Numbered from the stretch's first letter, positions 8,683 through 16,405 are shown. The stretch is 25,831 nucleotides of DNA from Moraxellaceae bacterium (GCA_003543245.1 DPJB01000002.1:26922-52752), one strand, 5' to 3'. Notes: generated from the letters alone by a model not told the origin. Numbers and translations: made by a program.

Positions 8683-8709
8683 TTGACAATCCCATGAAGG
8701 GGCTATAAA
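8683..8709 (+). promoter_or_regulatory. Promoter of tRNA-Leu
   Basis: A perfect TTGACA (8683-8688) is followed by TATAAA (8704-8709) at 15 bases, or by TAAATT at 17. A GC-rich discriminator (GCGCGCC) sits just before the tRNA, typical of stable-RNA promoters. Confidence 0.75.
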
Positions 8710-8723
8710 TTGCGCGCCATCGA

Positions 8724-8808
8724 GCCCAGGTGGCGAAATTGGTAGACGCGCTAGTTTCAGGTATTAGTGTTGAAAGACGTGGAGGTTCAAGTCCTCTCCT
8801 GGGCACCA
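8724..8808 (+). tRNA. tRNA-Leu (anticodon CAG)
   Basis: The acceptor stem GCCCAGG pairs with CCTGGGC, and the CCA end is encoded (8806-8808). The D arm GCGAAATTGGTAGACGC, the anticodon arm CTAGT-TTCAGGT-ATTAG (anticodon CAG), a class II variable arm and the T arm GGAGG-TTCAAGT-CCTCT are all present. Length is 85 bases with CCA. Its 3' 21 bases form part of the attachment site of the element that follows, and integration has left the tRNA complete. Confidence 0.96.
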
Positions 8809-8811
8809 ATT
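8788..8811 (+). repeat. Left attachment repeat, within tRNA-Leu 3' end
   Basis: Twenty-four bases, starting CAAGTCCTCTCC and ending GGGCACCAATT, are identical to 22483-22506. The repeat spans the T-loop 3' side, T stem, acceptor 3' strand and CCA plus three bases. Confidence 0.93.
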
Positions 8812-8828
8812 TCAAGTAAGTCAAATAG

Positions 8829-8883
8829 TTAAGGCCGCTTTGCCCCATCTGGTACATCAGGTGGTACAGCAAAGTGGCCTTAA
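8829..8883. repeat. 15-bp inverted repeat enclosing the integrase start
   Basis: TTAAGGCCGCTTTGC (8829-8843) is complementary to 8869-8883 except for one G-T pair. The right arm contains the GTG start of the integrase (8874), and the 25-base loop contains two TGGTACA motifs. It could be a hairpin in the tRNA-integrase read-through RNA or a protein-binding site. Confidence 0.7.
8849..8868 (+). repeat. Left-end TGGTACA repeat pair, candidate recombinase arm site
   Basis: CTGGTACATC plus AGG plus TGGTACA. The same 20-base arrangement, 17 of 20 identical, occurs near the right end at 22352-22371, in the same orientation. Confidence 0.55.
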
Positions 8884-10562
8884 TTATTTCTAGCTACCTT
8901 CAGCGCCGGAATGGCACCTTCTACTTCAGACGCACTATTCCCAAGGATTTACGCCCCCTGGCAGGCCAATCCGAGTTTGTTTTCTCCCTCCGCACCGACT
9001 CACGACAGATAGCCACAACCCGGGCAATAATCTGCCTCCATGCCACCAATACGGCACTGCGAGAGATGATGATGACCGACCGGAAGCGCCTAGACCCTCA
9101 GTACAAGGAAAGAGTCCGCAAGGCACTTGCGTCCTTCCGGGTCGGCTCCCACGAATCCAGTGAAGAGATATTCTATCAGGGCCTCCTCGTCCCCCAAGAC
9201 ACCCTGGAACAGCTTCTGGACGCCACCAGGCTCTTTCTGGAGTCCGGCCAGACCAAACTATCCCCTGCACTGCATGACAGCCTCATAGCGCCGCTCCTTG
9301 AGGCCGTGCCAGAGTTATCCAACTTTGAGGACTCTGACCCTGAGCTGGCGGTGGGATACCTCTCCAGGGAGTTCATCAAGAGCCTCAGGGCAGTCATGCT
9401 GGATGCCAAGGCCATTCACAGGGGGGAAGCCGTTGAGCTGCCAACCACCCACTCACCCGCAGCCACCCCACTCTCCCTCTCGACCGAGCCCGTCATCAGC
9501 TCCCTCACGACTCTTGATGCCTGGGCTGAGTACGTAGCCGAGAAAGGGGCCGGCTGGCAACCGAGCACCAAGAAGTCCTACCAGACAGCCATCGCTGAAT
9601 TCACCTCATCAGACTTCATTGGAAACCCATCTGTTGGCACCCTGACACGAGAGGACCTGATCAGTTACAGGAGTAAGCTGCAAAAGCTCCCGGCACAGCG
9701 CAACAAGCTCAAGCCTTACCGAGACAAGTCCATCAGCGAGCTTATAGCGATGGATATCCCCGAGATGGATCTCATGATGGGCAGAACCATCAATGAGCGA
9801 CTAGGGCTCATTTCCAGCTTCTTGACTTGGTGTCACTCGACAAAGAACTATCTTCCCAAGGACATCACTCATGACATCCTGTTGAAGAAAGTTGAGTCTG
9901 CTGCTCGTGCCCCATTCACTGATGACGAAATCAAGCAGCTCTTCAATATAGATAGGTACAAATCCGCACTCATCGATAGCCCCTACAAATTCTGGGTTCC
10001 TCTTTTTGGGCTGTTAACTGGCGCTCGAATCAGTGAAATAGCCCAGCTGCAGGTGGCCGACATCACCCTTCAAGATGGCATTCCTGTTATACAGATAGTG
10101 CATAAGACAAAAACAAAAGCAGGACGCCGCATCGTTCCCGTTCACTCTTTATTACTGCAAGCAGGGCTTGTTGACTATGTCGACCGCCTCATAAAGCAGA
10201 ATGAAAAAAGTCTATTTCCCGAGATGAGAGTAGCGTTTAACAAGCCGGGTGATGCAGCCTCAAAATGGTTCACTCGCTACAGACGGGAGGCAGGAATTCC
10301 CGATACTGACAAGCTTGGGAAAGAGAAGGTTTTTCACTCATTCCGCCACTCTTTTGTGACCAGATTACGCCAATCCAGTCCAGCACCCGATATCAGCCTG
10401 ATCCAGCAAATTGTTGGGCATGAGAGAGAGCTCTTTGGTGCTACAGCCATTTATACCGATGAGTTCCCTGTCAGCCAGTGCAAGACCACCATTGAGCAAC
10501 TCCGCTATCCCATCGATACCCAAGCGATGCGGCAAATCTGGCCAACGCTGATGAAACAGTAA
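8874..10562 (+). CDS. Tyrosine-family site-specific integrase
   Basis: Catalyses integration and excision of the element between attP and the tRNA-Leu site. The N-terminal part, SYLQRRNGTFYFRRTIPKDLRP, is the DUF6538-like arm-binding domain seen in many phage-type integrases. A SAM-like core-binding domain follows (about 210-330, LDAWAEYVAEKGAGWQPSTKKSYQTAI). The catalytic domain has R385 (GARISE), a Lys in HKTKTKAGRRIVP, H488-x-x-R491 (HSFRHS), H516 (GHE) and the nucleophile Y527 (AIYTDEF). All catalytic residues are present, so it is probably active. At 562 aa it is longer than lambda Int. The start is a GTG at 8874 with a poor SD, lying inside an inverted repeat. Confidence 0.95.
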   Translation: MALIISSYLQRRNGTFYFRRTIPKDLRPLAGQSEFVFSLRTDSRQIATTRAIICLHATNTALREMMMTDRKRLDPQYKERVRKALASFRVGSHESSEEIFYQGLLVPQDTLEQLLDATRLFLESGQTKLSPALHDSLIAPLLEAVPELSNFEDSDPELAVGYLSREFIKSLRAVMLDAKAIHRGEAVELPTTHSPAATPLSLSTEPVISSLTTLDAWAEYVAEKGAGWQPSTKKSYQTAIAEFTSSDFIGNPSVGTLTREDLISYRSKLQKLPAQRNKLKPYRDKSISELIAMDIPEMDLMMGRTINERLGLISSFLTWCHSTKNYLPKDITHDILLKKVESAARAPFTDDEIKQLFNIDRYKSALIDSPYKFWVPLFGLLTGARISEIAQLQVADITLQDGIPVIQIVHKTKTKAGRRIVPVHSLLLQAGLVDYVDRLIKQNEKSLFPEMRVAFNKPGDAASKWFTRYRREAGIPDTDKLGKEKVFHSFRHSFVTRLRQSSPAPDISLIQQIVGHERELFGATAIYTDEFPVSQCKTTIEQLRYPIDTQAMRQIWPTLMKQ

Positions 10563-10654
10563 TCCAATTTACCGGAGTAACCCCGGTACAAGTAATGAGA
10601 GAGAAATCTCCGTTTGCATGCCAAGCGCCCAACTTACTTATACCGGAGTTACCC

Positions 10655-11146
10655 ATGAATCAGAAAATCAGCAAGAACGACCAGGGCTTGTATCGCACCC
10701 AGCGCCCTGTCACTGGCGACGAACTGATTGGCTTTGCCCAAAACCTCGTAGCCGAAGACTTCTCCCGTTTAACAACCCTGAGCAGCCCCCAAGAGACACG
10801 TCGCTTTCTCACCATGCAGTTATGCCGTGAGGAGCGAGAAGTCTTCATGGTGGTCTTTGTAGACAGCCAGAACCGGGTACAAGCGGCTGAACCAATGTTC
10901 CTTGGAACCATTGATGCGGCTTCGGTTCATCCACGGGAAGTCGTCAAGCGCTGCCTGCAGCTCAATGCCGCTGCCGTGATCCTGGCTCATAACCACCCTT
11001 CAGGGCACCCCGAGCCCAGTCAGGCTGATCGGAGCATCACCGACAAGCTTACGGAGGCCCTAAGCCTTGTTGATATCCGGGTTCTGGATCACTTTGTGAT
11101 CGGGGGTACTGAGTCGGTCAGCTTTGCTGAACGTGGCTGGATCTGA
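10655..11146 (+). CDS. Short RadC/JAB-domain protein
   Basis: The 163-aa protein carries the JAMM metal motif: upstream Glu in EREVFMVVF, then ILAHNHPSGHPEPSQAD (H-x-H-P-S-G-x7-D). It is the MPN/JAB domain of the RadC family without the N-terminal helix-hairpin-helix of full RadC, like YkfG/YeeS-type proteins that are common on genomic islands. The biochemical role of these proteins is not settled; a metal-dependent peptidase/deubiquitinase-like fold is known, DNA-repair function is doubtful. The ATG at 10655 has GGAG at 7 bases. A near-repeat, TACCGGAGTAACC (10570) and TACCGGAGTTACC (10641), flanks the leader. Its stop codon overlaps the SD of the following tiny gene, so they are cotranscribed. 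Confidence 0.92.
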   Translation: MNQKISKNDQGLYRTQRPVTGDELIGFAQNLVAEDFSRLTTLSSPQETRRFLTMQLCREEREVFMVVFVDSQNRVQAAEPMFLGTIDAASVHPREVVKRCLQLNAAAVILAHNHPSGHPEPSQADRSITDKLTEALSLVDIRVLDHFVIGGTESVSFAERGWI

Positions 11147-11158
11147 GGAGAAATGACC

Positions 11159-11296
11159 ATGAACAAGACATATATCCTGTACCTGGTGTTTGAACTCCTC
11201 AATTCAGCCCTGCTCAGCATGCTGGGGGTGCTGGTGCGGGAACTGGCTGACATGCTGCAACGTGGACGGTCTGGCCCCGAGGAGGCATGGGGATGA
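11159..11296 (+). CDS. Tiny membrane protein, 45 aa
   Basis: MNKTYILYLVFELLNSALL, then SMLGVLVRELADMLQRGRS and GPEEAWG. One hydrophobic segment (about residues 5-27) is followed by a charged tail. A very good SD, GAGGAG, lies 8 bases before this ATG; an ATG two codons upstream is too close to the SD. It starts 12 bases after radC and overlaps the next tiny gene by four bases (ATGA), so the three form an operon. No family is recognised. Possible roles include small membrane regulators or toxins, but nothing in the sequence decides. Confidence 0.6.
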   Translation: MNKTYILYLVFELLNSALLSMLGVLVRELADMLQRGRSGPEEAWG

Positions 11297-11424
11297 TAAA
11301 CCGTTTAAAAATCTTAGCTCACAACATCAAGGTTTTGATCAGAACTACATCAGCCTGCTTGGCTGGGGCATTTTTCTTAAAATTAGCCCTATTGTGGATT
11401 ACCATCCAACTAGCCAGCAATTAG
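11293..11424 (+). CDS. Tiny membrane protein, 43 aa, coupled to the preceding gene
   Basis: MINRLKILAHNIKVLIRTTS, then ACLAGAFFLKLALLWITIQL and ASN. An N-terminal basic amphipathic stretch is followed by one membrane helix (about 20-40). Its ATG overlaps the TGA of the previous gene, and GAGGAGG sits 7 bases upstream inside that gene, a classical translational-coupling layout. No family is recognised. Positive residues at the N terminus and a single helix would place the N terminus in the cytoplasm. The stem-loop at 11426-11455 begins right after the stop. Confidence 0.58.
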   Translation: MINRLKILAHNIKVLIRTTSACLAGAFFLKLALLWITIQLASN

Positions 11425-11425
11425 C

Positions 11426-11455
11426 CTGAAGCCCTGCTCCTGTGCAGGGCTTCAG
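11426..11455 (+). terminator. Strong stem-loop after the radC operon, possible terminator
   Basis: A 12-bp perfect stem (11426-11437 with 11444-11455) with a 6-base loop starts just after the 43-aa gene stop. There is no T run after it on either strand, so it may be Rho-assisted or may simply protect the transcript end. Confidence 0.5.
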
Positions 11456-11457
11456 AA

Positions 11458-11484
11458 TTGACTATTAGCATCCATCGATATAAA
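11458..11484 (+). promoter_or_regulatory. Candidate promoter of the OLD-NACHT cassette
   Basis: TTGACT (11458-11463) and TATAAA (11479-11484) are separated by 15 bases in AT-rich DNA, 32 bases before the OLD start. The position right after the stem-loop suggests the cassette is transcribed separately from radC. Confidence 0.4.
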
Positions 11485-11515
11485 TACTATAACCAAACGA
11501 ACAGCGGCGAATATA

Positions 11516-13342
11516 ATGCTCATCAAAAGTGTCGAAATTAAAAATTATAAAAGCTTTCTTAACTCCGGTGAAATCAAACTTTCTCCTGGATTCAATATTA
11601 TAGTTGGCAGAAATGATGCAGGGAAAAGCGCACTGCTTGAGGCCATAAGTATTCACCCTAAAACAATTGGGAGTAGGCCTCATAGAAGCCCCAAAACGTG
11701 CCCAAAGCCCGGCACAAAACCAGATCCAATATCGGTTATAAAGCTGGTCTATGAGCTGACATCCGAAGACATTGTGGATGCTCTCTCGTTGCAACGTGAA
11801 ATTTTCATTCCTGTAATCCATGGAGTGGGTACCGATGTAGATCACTTTGAAAAATCCATTCGAAAAGGAGGTGAATTCCACGCGATATGGTCCGAAGCCG
11901 AAGGAATCACTGGATGGCTATCATTAATGGGCAGTCAGAGAGCAGGTAATTTTCTTACGTTAAAGAACACATTGTATCCATCGAGTCTATCAATAGATCA
12001 CAATCAATCAGCAATTGGGCAGCGCCAAAATGCCCCAAGCACTTATGGAGCCAGCATCGCCGACAATATTCTGGGGAGAACATATGCATTTAGAGCAGAA
12101 AGATTAAATGTAGGAGTTAGCACCGTAAATGGAAGCAAAGAATTAAAGCCTAATGCAGAAAATCTACCAGACGTCTTAAATCAGCTTATATCGTCAAACC
12201 CATCCCGATATGAGCGACTTATGTGTCATATCCGTTCAATTTTCCCTCACATAACTCAAATCACAGCACCCATCACAAATGGATCAGCCCATATATCCGT
12301 TTGGAGTGTCCCAATCAAATCAGAGCGATCTGATCTTGCTGTTCCACTTAGTGAAAGTGGCACCGGAATTGGTCAGGTTCTATCAATGCTTTATGTTGTC
12401 GTTACATCTGATGCACCAAAAATTATTATCATTGACGAGCCACAAAGCTTTTTACACCCGGGAGCGGCACGCAAATTACTTGATATCCTGAGACAATACT
12501 CACAGCATCAATACATTATAACCACTCACTCTCCAATTTTTTTCAATACTGAAGATAGTATTCAGCTAATACAAAAAACAGACTTCGAGAGCTCGTTAAG
12601 AAAAATTGACCAAAAAGTTCAAGACGAACTGAAACTCTTTTTATCTGATATCGGAGCACGGCTCAGTGATGTATTTGGAGCAGACTCCATATTATGGGTT
12701 GAAGGCCGCACCGAAGAAATTTGCTTTCCAGAAATAATCGAAAAATTAGTTAGGCGCCCTCTTAACGGATTAAAAGTACTTGGCGTAATAAGCACAGATG
12801 AGCTATCGAACAAACATGCAAACCGTGCATATGAAATATATAAAAAAATCTCTAGCGAAAACTCTCTTTTGCCACCAGCCATATCATTCATATTTGACAA
12901 GGAAGGCCGGAGTGAGACGGAAAGAAAAGACATCGTCAGAAAAAGTGGAGGGCTTGTAACTTGGCTTCCACGAAGAATGTTTGAGAATTTCTTAATAGAC
13001 CCAAAATCTATTGCACACGTCATCAATGAAAATGATACTGAACGGGATGATATTGTAACTGAGCAAGATATAACATCTTGGCTCGAGAAGAACTCAGACA
13101 AACACGTATACCCTGAAGAATCAGAAACAAAGCCATTGTTTAATACAAAAAAATGGCGTGAATGTGTCCATGGAGCAAAACTACTTCAGCAGCTATTTCA
13201 AGAAATAACAAACCAAAGAGTTGAATACAGAAAAGTCATGCATGGCTTGTCGCTATGTAGACAAGTTATTGATAATCCAACAGACGACATCCTTGAGCTT
13301 AGCGAATTTCTAAAGCAATCCATCAGTCAGCCTTCAAGCTGA
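11516..13342 (+). CDS. OLD-family ATPase/TOPRIM nuclease (AAA_15), putative defence gene
   Basis: ATP-dependent endonuclease of the overcoming-lysogenization-defect type. The 608-aa protein has the N-terminal ABC-like ATPase: Walker A G31-RNDAGKS38, an ABC signature-like LSESGTGIGQVLSML, Walker B IIIIDEPQSFLHP (D307, E308) and the H-loop ITTHSP. The C-terminal TOPRIM follows: WVEGRTEE (E396) and SFIFDKEGR (D461), the metal-binding positions of class 1 and 2 OLD nucleases. All key residues are intact. The protein is GajA-like in layout, but the partner here is not a UvrD-type helicase. The gene is markedly AT-rich. Only 11 bases separate its stop from the NACHT gene, so both are one operon. 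The SD is weak. Role in phage defence is inference from family and context. Confidence 0.9.
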   Translation: MLIKSVEIKNYKSFLNSGEIKLSPGFNIIVGRNDAGKSALLEAISIHPKTIGSRPHRSPKTCPKPGTKPDPISVIKLVYELTSEDIVDALSLQREIFIPVIHGVGTDVDHFEKSIRKGGEFHAIWSEAEGITGWLSLMGSQRAGNFLTLKNTLYPSSLSIDHNQSAIGQRQNAPSTYGASIADNILGRTYAFRAERLNVGVSTVNGSKELKPNAENLPDVLNQLISSNPSRYERLMCHIRSIFPHITQITAPITNGSAHISVWSVPIKSERSDLAVPLSESGTGIGQVLSMLYVVVTSDAPKIIIIDEPQSFLHPGAARKLLDILRQYSQHQYIITTHSPIFFNTEDSIQLIQKTDFESSLRKIDQKVQDELKLFLSDIGARLSDVFGADSILWVEGRTEEICFPEIIEKLVRRPLNGLKVLGVISTDELSNKHANRAYEIYKKISSENSLLPPAISFIFDKEGRSETERKDIVRKSGGLVTWLPRRMFENFLIDPKSIAHVINENDTERDDIVTEQDITSWLEKNSDKHVYPEESETKPLFNTKKWRECVHGAKLLQQLFQEITNQRVEYRKVMHGLSLCRQVIDNPTDDILELSEFLKQSISQPSS

Positions 13343-13353
13343 GAACCTAAAAA

Positions 13354-16074
13354 ATGAATAACAAAGAAAATCTACTGAAAAAACTGCAAAACATGAAAGA
13401 AGATTGTTTTAGCAAGGAAATTATTATTCCTTTGCTAAAAAAAATGGGGTTTTACTTTGCCGACTTTAATGGCGGGCCATGGGAACATGGAGTAGATATT
13501 ATTGCCTACAAAGACAATGAATTTTCCGACTTGGAGGTTACGACTTGCCAAAGCAAAAAGTTTAGAGGAGCACCCTCACGTAATCGAGCACAGTTTAGCG
13601 AGGTAATTACCCAACTTCGCATGTGCCAAGAAAGAAAAATTTCATGCCATGATGGAATAGAAAGAATTCCTGACAAAGTCCTATTTATCACACCATATGT
13701 TGTTTCTTCTAGACTAGTAGAGGAGCACTTTGCAACATATAAGCTTCAAAAAGTAAAGATTATTGATGGATCTGTTCTTCTAAAGCTTTTTCAAAGATAT
13801 TGGCCAGAAGCTTTTGACGTTTTTGAAAGCTCAGCAGGAAAAGCAACAAAAACAGAAGCAAAGGAGCTCATAAACTCCGAACTCAATCGCGCCCTCAACA
13901 TAAATGAAGAAATCGATTACCAAGAATACTACTCTGACCTTAATTTCTTCGTCGGAAATATTGATGGTCGCCAAGTATTCTCAAGCAATATCTCAATTAA
14001 AAAAACAAGCCAGTCCTCATACGAAGAGGAAGATTGGCTACAACTAAAATCAATTCATAAAACATTAAAAAGACAAATAAATATTGGGATACTATTAGAT
14101 CCAATCGATTTAACAGAGAGAAACTATAAGAATGATATGGCTCTGTTTTCTAGCGCAGAAAACCAAGAAAAAATAGCGGAACTCAATGCTCTTCATGACA
14201 AGATTTCGTCTGATAAAACTGCATTATCCACTTTAATGAAAAATCTCTTGATTGATATAAATACAATCAGCATTAGAAATTTTTCCAAGAAAGCAAACCC
14301 AATAGAAGCTAATGCGAAAGAGTTTATCAATACATTAGCTCTTCTTCTGGAAATACCATTAGATCAGCAAGGCGTTTTATCCATATCAGAAGCCATATCC
14401 CAGCTTCAAAAAAACTCGCCAATGAATTCCCATATAAATAACACCATTGGGCTCATAAGCAACCTCGCAAATGATCTTTTAGGTTCATTTCATGACGAAA
14501 GAGAAGCTTCAAAAATAGTTCATCCACTACCAAAATTTAAGGCTGAGATTGAGGTTGATTTATTGTGCAGCATGATTAACCATAAAATCGAAAATGCTGC
14601 AGAGGGGCTGAAGAAGCTCAACAATAGAAGCCTAAGCGCAGCCGAAACAAGAAGTCTTCTTAATGAAATCAACTCCCTTCTTAGGGCAATTGATTTACTT
14701 TTAAGAATTGATAGCCAGGCATTCATTAAGACCGAGCTTATCAGAAAGTCTGAATTAAATAATACCCTCGATATTTCCGCTCACTCATTATTCGATAGTG
14801 GATGCAACATAACGGTGTACGGGGAAGCCGGGGCAGGAAAATCCACGACACTCCATGTGTATGCGAGCAAGCTGCTATTAAACAGAACAGAAGAAGAGCT
14901 TTTTTTATTTCTCCCAATAAATAGAATAACAAGCAAAATAAATAGCTTAACTAATGAAGAAAGATTTTTTGTATTTAATACAAAAAGTAATTTTGAAAAG
15001 CTTCTTAATGGCTATCTCGTGTACAAAGGGCTATCTCCCAACAAGGAAAATCTAGACTCAATTATTGATATCGCAACCAATAAAAAGAAAGTGGTTTTCA
15101 TAATTGATGCCTTAGATGAAGCTGCAGATCATGCAACATGGATTGTACCAGCACTATCTGAGCTACCATCAGTAATTAGTCATGCCCAAGTTATTACTTC
15201 ATCTAGATCTACAGTCCAGAAGGTAAAGGAAATTGAGTTTCTAGGAATAACGCTACTTCCTTTCAATGAAAATCAGTTAGAGCGATTTATTTTTGGATAC
15301 TTAAAAAATGATCCAAACAAGGAAAATCTATGGAACGATATAAAAAACAATAAGCTTTACGAGATTGCCAAAAATCCATTACTTGCAACCATCATATGCA
15401 CGCTGCATAAGAATGGAATTCAAGTTCCCAGAAATGAATCTGAAGTTTATAAACGTAAAATTGAGCTTTTATGTGGCCTCTATGATAATTTCAAAGGAAT
15501 CAAGAGAACAAAGTTTGATCTAACGCTACTGCGTGAATCGAGTCGAGCAATTGCATATGGCATGCATAAAGATGCTCATCGAGAAGCCACAATTGACGAG
15601 ATAAAATATCACTTAGATAAAGAGTTTTCGGGGAAAATTAACTCTGAAAAATTTGATGAAATCATTTCTGATCTTCATGAAAGCTGCAATATTCTGCACT
15701 ACATCCCAGAGAGCAAGACCTACACATTTGGGCATCTACGCTTTCAAGAATACCTTGCATCAGAGATGCTCTCAATGAAGAGATATAATGAGATTGTTGA
15801 GTTAGCATCGAAATCTTGGTGGGCAGGGGCGCTATATTTGTATTCATTTGATAATGATTTGGATGACCTGTTTGATCGTATTTATGATCGATATGGTAGC
15901 TTTGTGAATCATCGAAAGATTCTTGAGGTCATGATCACCGCACAACCTACAAGTAAAAGACCAGGCCTGAGGCAAATACTTGATCGCAACAATCGGCTCG
16001 ATGAAAGTGAACAACTACATGATGTTATTGAAGGCGACTACTCTTATAGAGATATCTACCCGCGCAGCTGGTGA
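13354..16074 (+). CDS. PD-(D/E)XK nuclease-NACHT STAND NTPase, putative defence effector
   Basis: The 906-aa protein has three parts. Residues 1-160 form a restriction-endonuclease-like (Mrr-type) fold: EIIIPLLKKMGF, then D48 in HGVDIIAY and Q66-S-K68 in EVTTCQSKKF, the D...QxK active site. Residues about 160-480 are helical, partly coiled-coil, and unrecognised. From 480 there is a NACHT-class STAND NTPase: Walker A GEAGAGKSTT (490-499), Walker B FIIDALDEA (about 583), TSSRST sensor, and YTFGHLRFQEYLASEML (about 788), typical of the NACHT winged-helix part. The C terminus after it is short (about 100 residues) with no evident TPR, WD or LRR repeats. This is an Avs/bNACHT-like sensor-effector plan. 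It is the second gene of the operon with the OLD nuclease. Antiphage function is inferred. Confidence 0.88.
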   Translation: MNNKENLLKKLQNMKEDCFSKEIIIPLLKKMGFYFADFNGGPWEHGVDIIAYKDNEFSDLEVTTCQSKKFRGAPSRNRAQFSEVITQLRMCQERKISCHDGIERIPDKVLFITPYVVSSRLVEEHFATYKLQKVKIIDGSVLLKLFQRYWPEAFDVFESSAGKATKTEAKELINSELNRALNINEEIDYQEYYSDLNFFVGNIDGRQVFSSNISIKKTSQSSYEEEDWLQLKSIHKTLKRQINIGILLDPIDLTERNYKNDMALFSSAENQEKIAELNALHDKISSDKTALSTLMKNLLIDINTISIRNFSKKANPIEANAKEFINTLALLLEIPLDQQGVLSISEAISQLQKNSPMNSHINNTIGLISNLANDLLGSFHDEREASKIVHPLPKFKAEIEVDLLCSMINHKIENAAEGLKKLNNRSLSAAETRSLLNEINSLLRAIDLLLRIDSQAFIKTELIRKSELNNTLDISAHSLFDSGCNITVYGEAGAGKSTTLHVYASKLLLNRTEEELFLFLPINRITSKINSLTNEERFFVFNTKSNFEKLLNGYLVYKGLSPNKENLDSIIDIATNKKKVVFIIDALDEAADHATWIVPALSELPSVISHAQVITSSRSTVQKVKEIEFLGITLLPFNENQLERFIFGYLKNDPNKENLWNDIKNNKLYEIAKNPLLATIICTLHKNGIQVPRNESEVYKRKIELLCGLYDNFKGIKRTKFDLTLLRESSRAIAYGMHKDAHREATIDEIKYHLDKEFSGKINSEKFDEIISDLHESCNILHYIPESKTYTFGHLRFQEYLASEMLSMKRYNEIVELASKSWWAGALYLYSFDNDLDDLFDRIYDRYGSFVNHRKILEVMITAQPTSKRPGLRQILDRNNRLDESEQLHDVIEGDYSYRDIYPRSW

Positions 16075-16121
16075 TAATTATCACTCCGCCAAACGGACGT
16101 TTACAGGTTGATAAAAACTGA

Positions 16122-16158
16122 GCTGGTGCCAACCCAAGCAATCCTTGGGTGGCCCAGC
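16122..16158. terminator. Stem-loop between convergent NACHT and DUF2188-like genes
   Basis: GCTGG...CC-A-ACCCAAG (16122-16138), loop CAATC, CTTGGGTGG...CCAGC (16144-16158): about 14 pairs with a bulge and a small internal loop. There is no T run. Its position between converging genes suggests a terminator role. Confidence 0.4.
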
Positions 16159-16180
16159 CATCAAGCGCATCACCAGACAC

Positions 16181-16405
16181 TTACCCTTTAGGTGGATGTG
16201 GATCTTTCCCGTGGGTATTTCTCTCCCTGATCTGGCCCTCCTTATTCTGGATGATGACCTCGCTTCTTTGGTTCTTGGCTATCTCGGTTGCAGCCTTGAT
16301 AGCTTGAGCTTGCGTTGAGTGAGTTGAGGTGGCCCTGGAGTTACCCTCCCCCTTTACCGCCCATCCACCATCCCTTTGGACGACCCATTGATTCTTACCT
16401 GACAT
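16181..16405 (-). CDS. DUF2188-like small protein
   Basis: The 74-aa protein MSGKNQWVVQRDGGWAVKG, then GNSRATSTHSTQAQAIKAAT and EIAKNQRSEVIIQNKEGQIR, has the pattern of DUF2188: a short beta hairpin with VVxRDGGWAVK, an Ala-rich helix, then ViiqnkdGkIRe. The biochemical role of the family is unknown; members are small, cytoplasmic and common on mobile elements. The ATG at 16405 is chosen because GAGGG lies 6 bases upstream; an ATG seven codons earlier has no SD. It is alone on the minus strand between the NACHT gene and the serine recombinase. Confidence 0.8.
   Translation of the reverse strand: MSGKNQWVVQRDGGWAVKGEGNSRATSTHSTQAQAIKAATEIAKNQRSEVIIQNKEGQIRERNTHGKDPHPPKG

Noticed and set aside
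8657..8872. Minus-strand ORF containing VPRRGLEPPRLSTLIPE
   Set aside because: It is the antisense translation of tRNA-Leu and its flank, a well-known false protein.
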